From: Pseudalkalibacillus salsuginis
GTDB taxonomy: Bacteria > Bacillota > Bacilli > Bacillales > Fictibacillaceae
DNA: 64,000 bases
NCBI RefSeq assembly: GCF_021646685.1
Contig: NZ_JAKJHW010000003.1
Span: 124,001-188,000 of the forward strand
Direction of reading: 5' to 3'
In this document: positions 44,399 through 54,255 of the stretch, in pieces
Layout: the number at the start of each line of letters is the position of its first letter
Position numbering within the stretch: the stretch's first letter is position 1
Made by a program: the position numbers and the translations under genes
Notes under the pieces: generated by a model
Told to the model about the DNA's origin: nothing
The model's database searches: none
What the model saw: the letters and a program-made list of their open reading frames with translations, nothing else

Positions 44399-46795
44399 AT
44401 GGCTTACCAACCAAAGTCTTACCGCAAGTTCATGGCCACTTCATTGTCAGCGGCTGTAGTAGCTTCAGTAGCAGCACCAGTTGCTGGATCTGCAGCAACA
44501 AGTTTTTCTGATGTACCAAGTGGTTCTTATTACGCAGATGCAGTAATGTATCTAGCTGCTGAAGGACATCTTAATGGATACGGAGATGGAACATTCAAAC
44601 CATTGAATGACATCTCTCGTGCAGAAGCAGCAAAAGTTCTTATGTCTGCTAAAGGTCTTAAGGCTTCCGGAACTGAGAACTACTCAGATGTAAATTCTGG
44701 ACACTGGTTCTACGATGCAGTACGCGCAACTTCAAGTGCAGGAATTTTTGAGGGTTACGAAGGGAAGTTCAACCCTGAAGGAGAGCTTACTCGTGAAGCG
44801 GCTGCTAAGATCATCACTGAAGCTTACGGTCTTACTGGCGGTGGAGCAACTCCATTCAAAGATGTGAGCGGATGGGCTAAATCTTACATTGAAGTAGCTT
44901 ACAACAACGGTATCATCAAAGGTAAAACGAATACTTCTTTCGATCCAAAAGCTAACGTAACTCGTGCTGATTTCGCAGTAATGATTCACCGTGCGATTGA
45001 AGCGACAGCTGCACCAGCAGTTACAAGTGTAAGTGCGATTAACGCTACACAAATCGAAGTTAATTTCAACACTGAATTAGATAAAACAGACGCTGAAACT
45101 GTTGCAAACTACTCCCTCAGCGGTGGTGCAGTTGTAACTGATGCGTCCCTTTCAACTGATAAAAAGACTGTAACATTAACACTATCTTCTGCTGAAGCTA
45201 GTGATGAAGTTTTAGTAGTAAACCCTATCAAAACGGCAGCTGATGCTACAGTTACTACTGAAAAGTACTCTCAAGTTTACTCTTATGAGGACCTAGTACG
45301 CCCGATGGTTTCTCAAGTAACTTATTCTGATTACCAAAATGCTGTAATTCACTTCAGCGAGCCGATGGCTGATTTAGGATCTGTTACGACTTCTAATGGA
45401 AATGTTACAGTCGGAACATTATCTACTGATGGAATGTCAGCTAAAGTTAGCATGAGTGCTGCTGCAGAAGGTTCTTACACAGTAACGATTGTTGGAGCTA
45501 CAGATAAAGGTGGAAACCTTATTTCTCCAAACCCAGTTACATTAACAGTAACAAAGGCGAAAACGGATACAGTAGCACCTGCAGTTTCGGGTGTAACAAC
45601 AAACGGTACTCAAAACCTTACAGTACAATTCTCTGAAGCATTAGCTGCTGCACCAACAGTGGCAGTAACAAACACGACAGTATCAACTATTACACAAGAT
45701 GCTAATGATCCTACTAAGTACCATATAACATTGGCTACAGCAGTTACAGGTGTTGAAACAGTTACTGTGAACGCTGGTTATACTGATCCAAGTGGTAACG
45801 CAGGAGTAAAATTCTCTAAGCTTGTAGAATTCTCAGCTGATACTACGGATCCTGCATACAAAAGTCACCAAGTTAAGACAATCGGAGGAGTACAATACCT
45901 TGTCGTAACTTTTGACGAAGAACTTACTACTGCTTCTGGTACAATTACTGGAACATATGTAGATGGTAATTCTGTAACTCATTCTGCGTCTCTTAGTGCA
46001 GTAAGCCTACATGATGCTGATGGGGATGCTAAAACTGAATCAATCAAAGTTGACCTTTCTGCAGCAGCAGCTGGTAACTACAATGTTACTCTTCCTGCAG
46101 GACTAACTACTGATCTTTCTGGTAATGCTTCTGCAAGTAAGTCTCTTAGCTTCAACCTAGGTACATTTGCTGATACGACTAAACCGGTAGTTTCAAGCGT
46201 ACTTACCCAAACTACAAAAACTAATGCTGATAAGTTTACTGTTAATTTCAACGTTGATGTAACTGCTGCTTCTGCATTGAACCCAGCTAATTACCTTGTT
46301 GAAGGACAAAGAGTATTTGAAAGTGCAATTTTTGATGGAGATCAACGTACTGTTACTTTGACTCTTAAAGATGGCGCTATCAATGTAGACGGTCTTCGTA
46401 ACTTCACTGTTAGCAATGTTACTGGAGTAAATGGTGTAACAATGGATTCTTACACTGCTCAAGTAAACTTTGATGAGAATGTAAATCCTACACTTACATC
46501 CGCTACATTAGAAGCTGCTAACACAATCGAATTGAACTTCTCAGAGCTTATGGCTTCAACTACAGTTGATGCTCCTGACTTTGAAGTATACATCAACGGT
46601 AAAAAAGCAACAATCTCTTCTGTTTTGCCTGATACTACAAATGATGTCTACGATATTACATTAGACTCTTCAACAGTAGTAAAAAGCTTAGGAGATACAG
46701 TTACTGTCAAAGTACTTTCTACAAATGACATTACTGACGCTAGTACACCTGCTAACGCTCTTAAAACAACAGGCTCTGTTACTGTTACAAGATAA
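44399..46795 (+). CDS. Probable major S-layer protein (three N-terminal SLH domains)
   Basis: 798 residues. Signal peptide (about 1-32, ending near AGSA-A), three SLH units at about 33-85, 92-145 and 150-200, then ~600 residues of repeating beta-sandwich units in the style of bacterial Ig-like/S-layer assembly domains (patterns 'V.FSEAL', 'VTVNAGYTDPSGN', 'VTLTLKDGAINVDGL'). The composition is very rich in Ala, Thr, Val, Ser and Asp, with no Cys. Codon use is strongly biased (aca, gta, ctt, act, gct), and with a near-consensus promoter this indicates very high expression. It would self-assemble into the surface lattice. Confidence 0.92.
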   Translation: MAYQPKSYRKFMATSLSAAVVASVAAPVAGSAATSFSDVPSGSYYADAVMYLAAEGHLNGYGDGTFKPLNDISRAEAAKVLMSAKGLKASGTENYSDVNSGHWFYDAVRATSSAGIFEGYEGKFNPEGELTREAAAKIITEAYGLTGGGATPFKDVSGWAKSYIEVAYNNGIIKGKTNTSFDPKANVTRADFAVMIHRAIEATAAPAVTSVSAINATQIEVNFNTELDKTDAETVANYSLSGGAVVTDASLSTDKKTVTLTLSSAEASDEVLVVNPIKTAADATVTTEKYSQVYSYEDLVRPMVSQVTYSDYQNAVIHFSEPMADLGSVTTSNGNVTVGTLSTDGMSAKVSMSAAAEGSYTVTIVGATDKGGNLISPNPVTLTVTKAKTDTVAPAVSGVTTNGTQNLTVQFSEALAAAPTVAVTNTTVSTITQDANDPTKYHITLATAVTGVETVTVNAGYTDPSGNAGVKFSKLVEFSADTTDPAYKSHQVKTIGGVQYLVVTFDEELTTASGTITGTYVDGNSVTHSASLSAVSLHDADGDAKTESIKVDLSAAAAGNYNVTLPAGLTTDLSGNASASKSLSFNLGTFADTTKPVVSSVLTQTTKTNADKFTVNFNVDVTAASALNPANYLVEGQRVFESAIFDGDQRTVTLTLKDGAINVDGLRNFTVSNVTGVNGVTMDSYTAQVNFDENVNPTLTSATLEAANTIELNFSELMASTTVDAPDFEVYINGKKATISSVLPDTTNDVYDITLDSSTVVKSLGDTVTVKVLSTNDITDASTPANALKTTGSVTVTR

Positions 46796-46805
46796 AGATA
46801 TTATA

Positions 46806-46845
46806 AAATGCTCTGTAGAGAATTTTCTACGGAGCATTTTTGTTT
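46806..46845 (+). terminator. S-layer gene terminator
   Basis: AAATGCTCTGTAGA with TCTACGGAGCATTT (46806-46819, 46826-46839) and one wobble, followed by TTGTTTT. Confidence 0.8.
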
Positions 46846-46874
46846 TAAAGATCCTTTGGGAAAAGGTTTTTTTC

Positions 46875-47160
46875 TGAAGTTCTAGCTAATGACACAGTAA
46901 CTGCTACAATTATTGGCCCTCAAGATCAGGGTGGAAACCTAATTAATCCAAACCCAGCAACAGTATCTCTATATAAAGGTACAGCAGATGGAGTTGCACC
47001 AACAGGTTTCTTCAATCAAACAAACTGGTGCTACTACCTTTGAGGTTAAATTCTCATAGGAATTAAAAACTCCACCATTTTTAACTGCTGCTGTTGATAT
47101 TGAAAATGGTGCTACAAATTATAATTAGTACCGACTGCTGGTATTACAATCACTTAGTAA
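46875..47160 (+). pseudogene. Decayed second S-layer gene fragment
   Basis: After EVLAND the frame reads VTATIIGPQDQGGNLINPNPATVSLYKGTADGVAP, clearly parallel to the intact S-layer protein segment VTIVGATDKGGNLISPNPVTLTV...TVAP. A frameshift then gives GATTFEVKFS, stop, ELKTPPFLTAAVDIENGAT, parallel to NLTVQFSEAL... It has no start, no SLH part, frameshifts and stops. A tandem S-layer duplicate that was lost, adjoining an IS remnant. Confidence 0.85.
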
Positions 47161-47179
47161 TTTTTCAATAACTGTATTG

Positions 47180-47853
47180 TCAAGGGTCTGTCTGATAAGT
47201 CCCTATAATAAAACAAGACCAAGTAGCGTTTTTCGTTCTACTTGGTCTTGTTTTTGTCTTTTCTTGGAAAGCAGATCGTGGTAGTACAGCTACTTTCAGT
47301 AGGTTATGGGCTAATGCGACGATCCCGAACTCGACATGAACCTTTTCAAGGCCCCGCAAGGAAAATCTGCGGAACGACCGATTGCCCTTGATGTGACCAA
47401 AAACGCTTTCGACCTCAACTTTACGTTGAGCGTACTTTACCGCGTTTTCTTCATTTTCAAGGGCTGTCTTCGCTTTCGCTTTCATTTTCTCGAAGATCAG
47501 ATTCCAATGAATGACGGTTACCTTTCGCCTTCGTACACTTCGACTTCAATGGGCATCCCGTACAATCTTCGCATTCATAAATTTTAAAGTTCTGTTCGTA
47601 GCCAGAGGCATTCTTGCGTGTTTGATATTTTTGAAACAGGGTTTCCGTTTGGGCTGATGAACCAATCGTTTTGTTCATCATACTTCCAATTCTTTACGTT
47701 CTTGATATCCATCTTGTATTTTCGTGACTGTTCTTTTATGTAACTTCCATACGGAATGAGGAACTCGAAACGCGGCTCTTTTTCTTCACCAATTGAATAG
47801 ACATAGTTCTCTTCACTTCCATAACCCGCACCCGCAATCACCATTTTTGGCAT
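47180..47853 (-). pseudogene. IS1182-family transposase remnant
   Basis: Three minus-strand pieces in different frames join into one IS1182 transposase C-terminal half: PKMVIAGAGYGSEENYVYS, PYGSYIKEQSRKYK and NVKNWKYDEQNDWF (47584-47853), then KYQTRKNASGYEQNFKIYEC with the Cys cluster (47457-47681), then VESVFGHIKGNRSFRRFSLR with the catalytic Glu region and AHNLLKVAVL (47180-47485). The N-terminal half is gone. An end-like sequence GGGTCTGTCTGATAAGTCCC is present at 47184-47203; no matching right end was found. A hairpin AACAAGACCAAGTAG/CTACTTGGTCTTGTT (about 47211-47251) may protect or terminate. Confidence 0.82.
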
Positions 47854-48290
47854 CGGTAAAGAAGAGGCAGCCCTAGGCTTGGTTGATCTAGAGATTTTGT
47901 TTAGCTGTCAGTGCTTTCAAGATGGAGGCCAGTCTTCCTTTACCGCGACGTTCTTCAAATTCACCAAACTTTCTATAGGTTCGCCACCATCGCTTCAGTT
48001 TTTCACGTGTTCCTCATTCGGGATACTGTTCATAGCAGAAATACGAATTAAATTCCTTGAGGTAACTAAAATACTTAGAATTAACCTGGTGAGTCGTTAT
48101 GGAGTAATGTTATATCTATGAACTAAGAATTATATAATGCGGAGATATAACAGAAACGGGAAGATTAAGCAGGGGTCCCGAGCTTCCTCATGATTTACCC
48201 TCAAATTTCTATCTTAATACTATGTCAGTTAACATTAAGGGTATCCAAGGTGAATGCTGGGTTTCCATCTCATTTTAATAAAACATCCAC
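47854..48290. other. Debris downstream of the IS remnant
   Basis: On the minus strand 47905-48060 reads in part KLKRWWRTYRKFGEFEERR and GRLASILKALTAKQNL with a following stop; I do not recognise it. It may be the tail of a gene cut by the IS. The rest is AT-rich with no ORF. Confidence 0.4.
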
Positions 48291-48322
48291 AAAAAAGAGC
48301 CCTTTAATGGACTCTTTTTTGT
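48291..48322 (-). terminator. Terminator of the SLT-SLH gene
   Basis: AAAAAAGAGCCC and GGACTCTTTTTT form an A/T-flanked stem with one mismatch. T-run on either strand. Confidence 0.65.
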
Positions 48323-48329
48323 TGAAATT

Positions 48330-49796
48330 TTATCGTAGTCTATACTCTTCATTCATCGAGCGAACTAAGAAGACTGCAAATTGTTCTCTTGTTACATTTT
48401 GCAAGGGAGCAAAGGTGGTTGCTGTAACCCCATCTGTTACGCCTGCGTGATACAATCGGTTTATTGCATCAGAGTACCATTTTTCGGAGGGTACATCGGT
48501 AAATGGGTGTTTGGACGATGTATCTGGAAATTCATATAGCCTTTGTAGGACGACAGCCATCTCTCGTCGTGTCAGGGTTGCATTTGGGTTGAATTCTGTT
48601 TCGGAGACTCCGTTGAACAATCCTTCATCCACTGCGGCAGCAATGTCTTTATAATATTGATAATCCATAGGTACATCTGTGAATCCGGGATCCGGTCTGT
48701 TTTCTAGTGAGACATGGTTTGCCCGATTAAGCAGCAAGACGGCTTGCCAACGGGTCAATTCCTGTTCTAAACCGAATTTTCCATTACCAACTCCTAAGAG
48801 GATACTTCGATCGTATAAATAGTAGATTTCTTCTTCTGCATAATGTCCAGCTGGAACATCATTAAAATTGAACTTTAAGTAACTTGAGGCAACATAACCT
48901 GTGGTTCCATCATTTCTTTTTACAGGATACCATACAAAATGATTTTTTCTATTCTTAACTTCTTCGTATACAAAGGGTCCTGTAATGTTTACAACTTCCC
49001 CGTTGCCCAACATTCCTTTAGAAGGACTATCTGTAGTAGGGCGGGTCCTTACGTTAACCGAAGATGTAGCTCTTACTTCATAACCTTTATGGAAATGATG
49101 TCTTGATTTGGTCATAGGTAGATCAAAATCGTAGTTCATTGTTACAAATTGAATGTTATCGTCGCTATTACTATCGTATTCGAAATCGTCCCTTGTAAAT
49201 GGTAAAATGTTTAACTCTACCAAATTGAAGTCTTCGATAATATTAAAAATTTTCTCTTGGTAAGCGTTTGTGTTTCTCTCGCCGGTTGCCTGTATAATTG
49301 GGCTGTTGACTGGTTTTGTACCGTTATACGCCATAACAGCGAAATACCAGTGTTCAATAACATCACGTTCCCCACCATTTATTGTCGGTAAATCAGTACG
49401 TTCAAACATGTAATCTAGCAACTCTACGCCAGCTTGTATGTTATAGAGGATATCATTCTTTAATCGCTCTTCATCATAGTTAGCTTTGTTTGTGATTTGC
49501 ATGATACCTATACCGTTATCATCAGTAATGATGACTTCACCATTTTCATCAAAATGTTTCCAGTCTCCACTTTCTCCTTCAGCAATTGCTTTGACGATCT
49601 CAGGTGGAATATTGTTAGCTTGTGCTGTTTCAGTCAATAAACAATTCATAGTTTGATAATCTGGATTGTCACCCTGCATTTGTTCAAAATTACATTTAAC
49701 AGGTATATTTTCTGCTGCGTTTACATGTCCATTAAAGATAAAAAACAGGGCGAAAACAAAGGTGAAACCAGTTACTGCTCTTCTAAAATGTCCCAA
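48330..49796 (-). CDS. Lytic transglycosylase-like protein with SH3b and three SLH domains
   Basis: 488 residues. Signal peptide 1-27. A soluble-lytic-transglycosylase (SLT/lysozyme-like) domain at about 50-190: the catalytic Glu region IAEGESGDWK and the GIGIMQI signature are visible. An SH3b domain (about 242-310, VNVRTRPTTDSPSKG) and three SLH units (about 312-365, 372-425, 434-485) follow. It would cut glycan strands. The start is a TTG at 49796; GGGGG is ~11 nt upstream, longer than usual, and an out-of-frame ATG is closer, so the N-terminus is not certain. Confidence 0.88.
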   Translation of the reverse strand: MGHFRRAVTGFTFVFALFFIFNGHVNAAENIPVKCNFEQMQGDNPDYQTMNCLLTETAQANNIPPEIVKAIAEGESGDWKHFDENGEVIITDDNGIGIMQITNKANYDEERLKNDILYNIQAGVELLDYMFERTDLPTINGGERDVIEHWYFAVMAYNGTKPVNSPIIQATGERNTNAYQEKIFNIIEDFNLVELNILPFTRDDFEYDSNSDDNIQFVTMNYDFDLPMTKSRHHFHKGYEVRATSSVNVRTRPTTDSPSKGMLGNGEVVNITGPFVYEEVKNRKNHFVWYPVKRNDGTTGYVASSYLKFNFNDVPAGHYAEEEIYYLYDRSILLGVGNGKFGLEQELTRWQAVLLLNRANHVSLENRPDPGFTDVPMDYQYYKDIAAAVDEGLFNGVSETEFNPNATLTRREMAVVLQRLYEFPDTSSKHPFTDVPSEKWYSDAINRLYHAGVTDGVTATTFAPLQNVTREQFAVFLVRSMNEEYRLR

Positions 49797-50037
49797 GTGC
49801 TACTCATCCCCCTAATTTTGAAAAAATAAAACTCATTTTCCATATTATTACTTACAATTAGTATAATATCATACATCATATAGCTTGTAATCTATCAGCC
49901 TATTAATAGGAAATTTAATAGACAAATTACTTTCTGTGTTGGGGTAAAGAAGTTTTATAATATTTAGGGGTTAAATCATTTCAAAGTAATAACAATTTAT
50001 GGGTTATGGTATAAAAGTATGGTTAATAGGACAAATA

Positions 50038-50071
50038 TTGACAAAATAGTATAGTATTGTATCATTATAAT
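50038..50071 (+). promoter_or_regulatory. Promoter before the c-di-GMP riboswitch
   Basis: TTGACA (50038-50043) with TATCAT 16 nt downstream (50060-50065); a TATAAT at 50066-50071 also lies here, but 22 nt from that -35. Transcription would start just before the aptamer. Confidence 0.5.
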
Positions 50072-50088
50072 AGTACTAATAATTGAAA

Positions 50089-50169
50089 AGGGCAAAATCA
50101 GTGAAAGTTGATGACGCAAAGCTACGGGTCTAAGGTACTAGTTTCATGCTATGATCGCCGGGTTGCCAG
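50089..50169 (+). ncRNA. Cyclic di-GMP-I riboswitch (GEMM)
   Basis: Shows the conserved GEMM parts in order: GGGCAAA (50090), a GAAA tetraloop (50103-50106), GACGCAAAGC (50113-50122), ACGGGTCTAA (50124-50133), a variable hairpin, TATGATCGCCGGGTTGCC (50150-50167). It is followed by an intrinsic terminator that sits between aptamer and ribosome site. In known cases ligand binding switches terminator formation; whether this one is an ON or OFF switch cannot be decided by eye. It controls the 1219-aa SLH protein. Confidence 0.92.
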
Positions 50170-50197
50170 TGAAAGTTAATTTTGCTGTTTGCCTTGG

Positions 50198-50228
50198 CTT
50201 TGCATGTCTTTTTCATGCAAAGTTTTTA
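50198..50228 (+). terminator. Riboswitch expression-platform terminator
   Basis: CTTTGCATG (50198-50206) and CATGCAAAG (50214-50222), then TTTTTATTTTT. It lies ~20 bp before the start codon of the SLH gene, so the read-through fraction sets expression. Confidence 0.85.
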
Positions 50229-50244
50229 TTTTTAGGGGGAGAAT

Positions 50245-53200
50245 ATGAAAAAATTATTTAATGGAGTGATGATAGCCATACTTTTGTTAGGTACAGTATT
50301 GGGCTATCCATTTTCAAATGCAAAAGCTGAAGTTGCAGATCAATCATTATTTATTGATTCACAATTAAAAGGGTGGATTTTGGATGATACAAATGGGAAT
50401 ATCTATGCAATCACAGACGCAGGCGAGCTCTTAGTTATATCGAGAACCACATTCGAAATAACAAATACTGTTTCAATAGGAACAGGGTTGAGTGATTTGG
50501 ATTTGAATGGGAACACATTATATGTGGCTATGCAGGATCAGAACAAAGTAGCTAGGGTAAACCTTTCGACTTTTACAGTCGATGACATGATATCTTTGAC
50601 ACAGTCACCTTTCAACATTGAAGTTTTAGATGGCAGCTTATATTATGCCTACGATCAACATAGTGAAGTGCGAATTGTAGATCTAACGACACAAGAAGAA
50701 ACCGCGCTAGATATTGATGAAGATTCGACTTATGACAGGTTTTATAATCCCGATCTAGAATCTAATGAATCAGGAATCTTATATATAGCTGAATCTGGAT
50801 CTTCTGGTTCACATATTTTGAAAGTATCTCTAGATTCAAATTCGATTATATCGGAATCTACTTATGATACAGGTTATGGTTTTCCTTCACCAGAGAGGAA
50901 AGTAATACTAGATGAAAATGAAGCTTTTTATTCAGGGAAAAGTTTAGACAAAGATAATCTAGAAGTAATTAACGGTACATATAAACACGATTATTTTGAA
51001 GAAACAGTATTGGATGTAACTGAACAATTTGTTCTTACTAATAATGCGATTTACGATCGAGATGAATATTACAAGGTTGAATTACTTCCTTTTGAAACAG
51101 AACATATTCTTGCTTCTATGACGGAAGTATATCTCTTTGATACAGACAACATGATCATACATAAAAAGAATTATAATTTACCTACATCTTTAATTGTTCA
51201 ACAATACCCGGTTCAAAATCAGAAGGTAACATTTAATCAAGAGCTTACCGATTGGGTTATAGACCGTACTAATAAGAAAATTTATGCTGTTTCAGAAGAA
51301 AATAACAAAATGCTAACAATCAATGCAGTTACTATGGAAATCGAGAATGAACAATCTGTAGGATCTTTTCCATCGGATATAGATTTAGCAGGAGACAAAC
51401 TTTACATCGCTGACTATGGAAGCACCTACATTACTGTAATTGACTTGAGTACTGGTGCATTATCTAAAATTAAGACAAAGCAAAATCCATATCGCATTGC
51501 CACTGATGGTCAAACCTTATTTTATGTAATGGAAGATCAATGGACAGGTGTCTATAAAATCAATTTAACAGAGGGCACTGAAACAGTGATAGCCGAAGGG
51601 TTGAAAACAAATGATTATAGTTTTTATAAGCCGGATATCGAGTATGATAGTACAAAAAACACACTTTACATTGCTGAATCTGGTTCTTCAGGGTCCCATC
51701 TTTATACTTTGAATCCTGATACCTTGGATATTACAAATGATGGAACAGGGTTTTCATTTCCTGAGAGGAAAATGGTATTAGATGGTGAGCACATCTATTA
51801 CGCACAACGAAAGATATCTGAAGCTGATTTGACAAATGAACTATGGAATTACAACGAAGAAATCCTGAGTGTATCTAATAACTATGTAATTTCTTCAACA
51901 GGGGTTTATTCTAAAACTGATGACTCAAAAGCAGCTTCATTTCCATATGAAGTTTCACATGCTTCCATTAATACTGCTGAGAACGTTTTCTTGTATGTTC
52001 CAGAAAACAAGTCGATTTATAAATTTAATAGTGTACAAGATATCATCAATGGGAAACCTGAGAAATTACAAACAGCTATAAATTCAAACGGTAGTTTCCA
52101 ACTAAGTTGGGATCGTGTGACTGCAGATTATTATCAGGTATCCTATAACACTGGAGACATAGCAGGTGACCAACCTTTAAACTCAAATGAATTGGTAGAT
52201 AATCAACTTATGTTGAGTGAAGAGGAGTACAATCAGTGGGCTGGACAAACAGTGGCGTTCTCGGTTCAATCCATTATTGGAGAATGCACTTCGGAGAAAA
52301 CCATAGCAAGTTATACATTTGCTCCAGAGATGCCACCTAATTTTACAGTAGTACAAAATTCAAACAATGATTTATTGTTCGACTGGGACTTAGTTACAAC
52401 TGATTTTTACAAGTTATTCTATAAAACAAGTACGATGAACGATTTTCTTGCTATTAACGATTCTGAATTGACGGATAATCAATCTACAATTGCAGAAGTT
52501 GATTATCAACAATGGTCTGGCCAGACAGTAACCTTTGGTGTTCAGGCATATGCTGGAGAAAAAAGTTCGGAAATGGCAACATATAATTTAACAATTAAAG
52601 AACCTTCTGTAGAAGAAACACCGGAAGAAGAACCTGTGGCACCAGCTGATGGAGAAACTGGAGATAATTCAGAAACAACGACTGAGGATACTACAACCCC
52701 AGATAAGGGAGAAGGTACGATAGGTAATGGTGGAAACTCCAATGATGATTCAGTTGATGAGCCTTCCAACCTATTTGATTTGGATAATGCTAAAATCGTA
52801 AGGCGAATTACTACGTTCCAAAAACTTTATGAATATAAAGAGGATGTAGAAGACATAGCATTGAACCTTCACGAAAGCCTGATCAATGAAATGAATGAAA
52901 CAGGGGATGAAGGATTTTATATCGAGACACAATTAGGTTCATTCAAGCTCCCGATTAATACGATTGATGCTTATACAGATGATGAAAACTCTTATATCCA
53001 GGTAAGTATCAAAAAAGTAGCTGAAGAGATATCACAGGACCTAGAGGAAATTGCGAAAGATCATTTCTTTGAATTAATCAGCCAACCTATTGATTTTTCA
53101 TTACAGATTGTTGAAAATGGTACATCTACAACCGTAACTTCTTATGGTGATCAATTTGTCGAACGTAGAATTCCGATAAATGACCCATCAGCCCTGGACG

Positions 53201-53904
53201 ATATGATGGTTGTAGTGCTGGATCCTGTAAATAGAACTTACCAATCTGTACCAACAACGATTGAGCAAGATGAGAACGGTCAATATTGGGCGATTTTCCA
53301 TCGTAATGGGAATAGTATCTATGCACTCGTGAAAACACCTGAAAAACCATTTGATGATGTGGTTAACCATTGGGCAAAGGGGGATATTGAAGCCTTAGTT
53401 GCCAAATTGATTATCAAGGGTGTAAATGATAATGAGTTTGAACCAGAAAGGTCAGTAAATCGAGCTGAGTTTGCTGCAATGATTACGCGGGCTTTAGGGC
53501 TTCTTTCCAATAAAGACAGTAATAAAAATGTATTTTCAGATGTAGACAGTTCAAAATGGTATAACGAAGCGGTCTATGCAGCGCGCGATGCAAACTTGAT
53601 CAATGGATATGAAGGGAGAACCTTTAAGCCAGGGGATACGCTTACTCGTGAAGAGATGATTACGATGATAATCCGAGGTCTTGAGTTAGTCAACGGTGAT
53701 CAGGAAGCAGACTTGAAACAATTATCACCGTTCAAAGATGGAAGTAGAGTGGGTGAGTGGGCAAAAGAGAGTGTGGACATTGCAATTGACAAACAGCTCG
53801 TTAACGGAAAAACCACTGAGACCCTTGCACCAAAAGATACGGTAACACGTGCAGAAGCAGCGACAGTGATAAACAGACTGTTATCTAAACTACAATTTAA
53901 TTAA
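50245..53904 (+). CDS. Large SLH-anchored surface protein with two beta-propeller-like halves
   Basis: 1219 residues. Signal peptide 1-29. Two related halves of ~290 residues (about 35-320 and 330-605), each with YncE-like blade repeats ('LDLNGNTLYVAMQDQ', 'IDLAGDKLYIADYGS') and a shared IAESGSSGSH motif, so an internal duplication. Two FN3-like repeats (about 610-790, FQLSWDRVTADYYQVSY and LLFDWDLVTTDFYKLFY), an acidic Thr/Glu linker, a ~170-residue module, then three SLH units (about 1030-1215). No enzyme motif is evident; an adhesin or matrix protein is likely. Under c-di-GMP riboswitch control. Confidence 0.88.
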   Translation: MKKLFNGVMIAILLLGTVLGYPFSNAKAEVADQSLFIDSQLKGWILDDTNGNIYAITDAGELLVISRTTFEITNTVSIGTGLSDLDLNGNTLYVAMQDQNKVARVNLSTFTVDDMISLTQSPFNIEVLDGSLYYAYDQHSEVRIVDLTTQEETALDIDEDSTYDRFYNPDLESNESGILYIAESGSSGSHILKVSLDSNSIISESTYDTGYGFPSPERKVILDENEAFYSGKSLDKDNLEVINGTYKHDYFEETVLDVTEQFVLTNNAIYDRDEYYKVELLPFETEHILASMTEVYLFDTDNMIIHKKNYNLPTSLIVQQYPVQNQKVTFNQELTDWVIDRTNKKIYAVSEENNKMLTINAVTMEIENEQSVGSFPSDIDLAGDKLYIADYGSTYITVIDLSTGALSKIKTKQNPYRIATDGQTLFYVMEDQWTGVYKINLTEGTETVIAEGLKTNDYSFYKPDIEYDSTKNTLYIAESGSSGSHLYTLNPDTLDITNDGTGFSFPERKMVLDGEHIYYAQRKISEADLTNELWNYNEEILSVSNNYVISSTGVYSKTDDSKAASFPYEVSHASINTAENVFLYVPENKSIYKFNSVQDIINGKPEKLQTAINSNGSFQLSWDRVTADYYQVSYNTGDIAGDQPLNSNELVDNQLMLSEEEYNQWAGQTVAFSVQSIIGECTSEKTIASYTFAPEMPPNFTVVQNSNNDLLFDWDLVTTDFYKLFYKTSTMNDFLAINDSELTDNQSTIAEVDYQQWSGQTVTFGVQAYAGEKSSEMATYNLTIKEPSVEETPEEEPVAPADGETGDNSETTTEDTTTPDKGEGTIGNGGNSNDDSVDEPSNLFDLDNAKIVRRITTFQKLYEYKEDVEDIALNLHESLINEMNETGDEGFYIETQLGSFKLPINTIDAYTDDENSYIQVSIKKVAEEISQDLEEIAKDHFFELISQPIDFSLQIVENGTSTTVTSYGDQFVERRIPINDPSALDDMMVVVLDPVNRTYQSVPTTIEQDENGQYWAIFHRNGNSIYALVKTPEKPFDDVVNHWAKGDIEALVAKLIIKGVNDNEFEPERSVNRAEFAAMITRALGLLSNKDSNKNVFSDVDSSKWYNEAVYAARDANLINGYEGRTFKPGDTLTREEMITMIIRGLELVNGDQEADLKQLSPFKDGSRVGEWAKESVDIAIDKQLVNGKTTETLAPKDTVTRAEAATVINRLLSKLQFN

Positions 53905-53909
53905 GTAAA

Positions 53910-53945
53910 AGACCTCCATCAAAAAACTTGATGGAGGTCTTGCTG
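53910..53945. terminator. Terminator of the 1219-aa SLH gene
   Basis: Perfect 13-bp stem AGACCTCCATCAA / TTGATGGAGGTCT (53910-53922, 53928-53940). The T-tract is weak on the + strand and better on the - strand. Confidence 0.7.
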
Positions 53946-54006
53946 TAATTTCCATATTTTAGTTACAAAAATAATGATATTTGTTAAAATAGTGTAGTAT
54001 CTATAT

Positions 54007-54243
54007 TTATTTGTTCCTAAGCTTTTTTAACAGTTCCTCTGCTTTACTACGAGCTTTTTCAGTTTCATCTACTAGAATTCGATAATGTTGTGCTCCGTCT
54101 TTAGGATATTCTTCAACAATATCTCCTTCTGTGATTTCCTCAGGAAAACACTTCATTGGAACTTCTTTTTGAATTGACTCGTTTCCCTTTTTCAAAAGGA
54201 TCGCCAATTCACCTTCAAACCGATCTATTGTATATCGATTCAT
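54007..54243 (-). CDS. DUF3006-domain protein
   Basis: 78 residues: YTIDRFEGELAILL at the start, VPMKCFPEEITEGDIVEE in the middle, a helical tail. DUF3006 proteins are small OB-like proteins often encoded next to ComEC-type metallo-hydrolases, as here: the SLH-MBL gene stops... starts 12 bp upstream on the same strand. Likely co-transcribed partner; function unknown. Confidence 0.85.
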   Translation of the reverse strand: MNRYTIDRFEGELAILLKKGNESIQKEVPMKCFPEEITEGDIVEEYPKDGAQHYRILVDETEKARSKAEELLKKLRNK

Positions 54244-54255
54244 TTCCTCACACCT

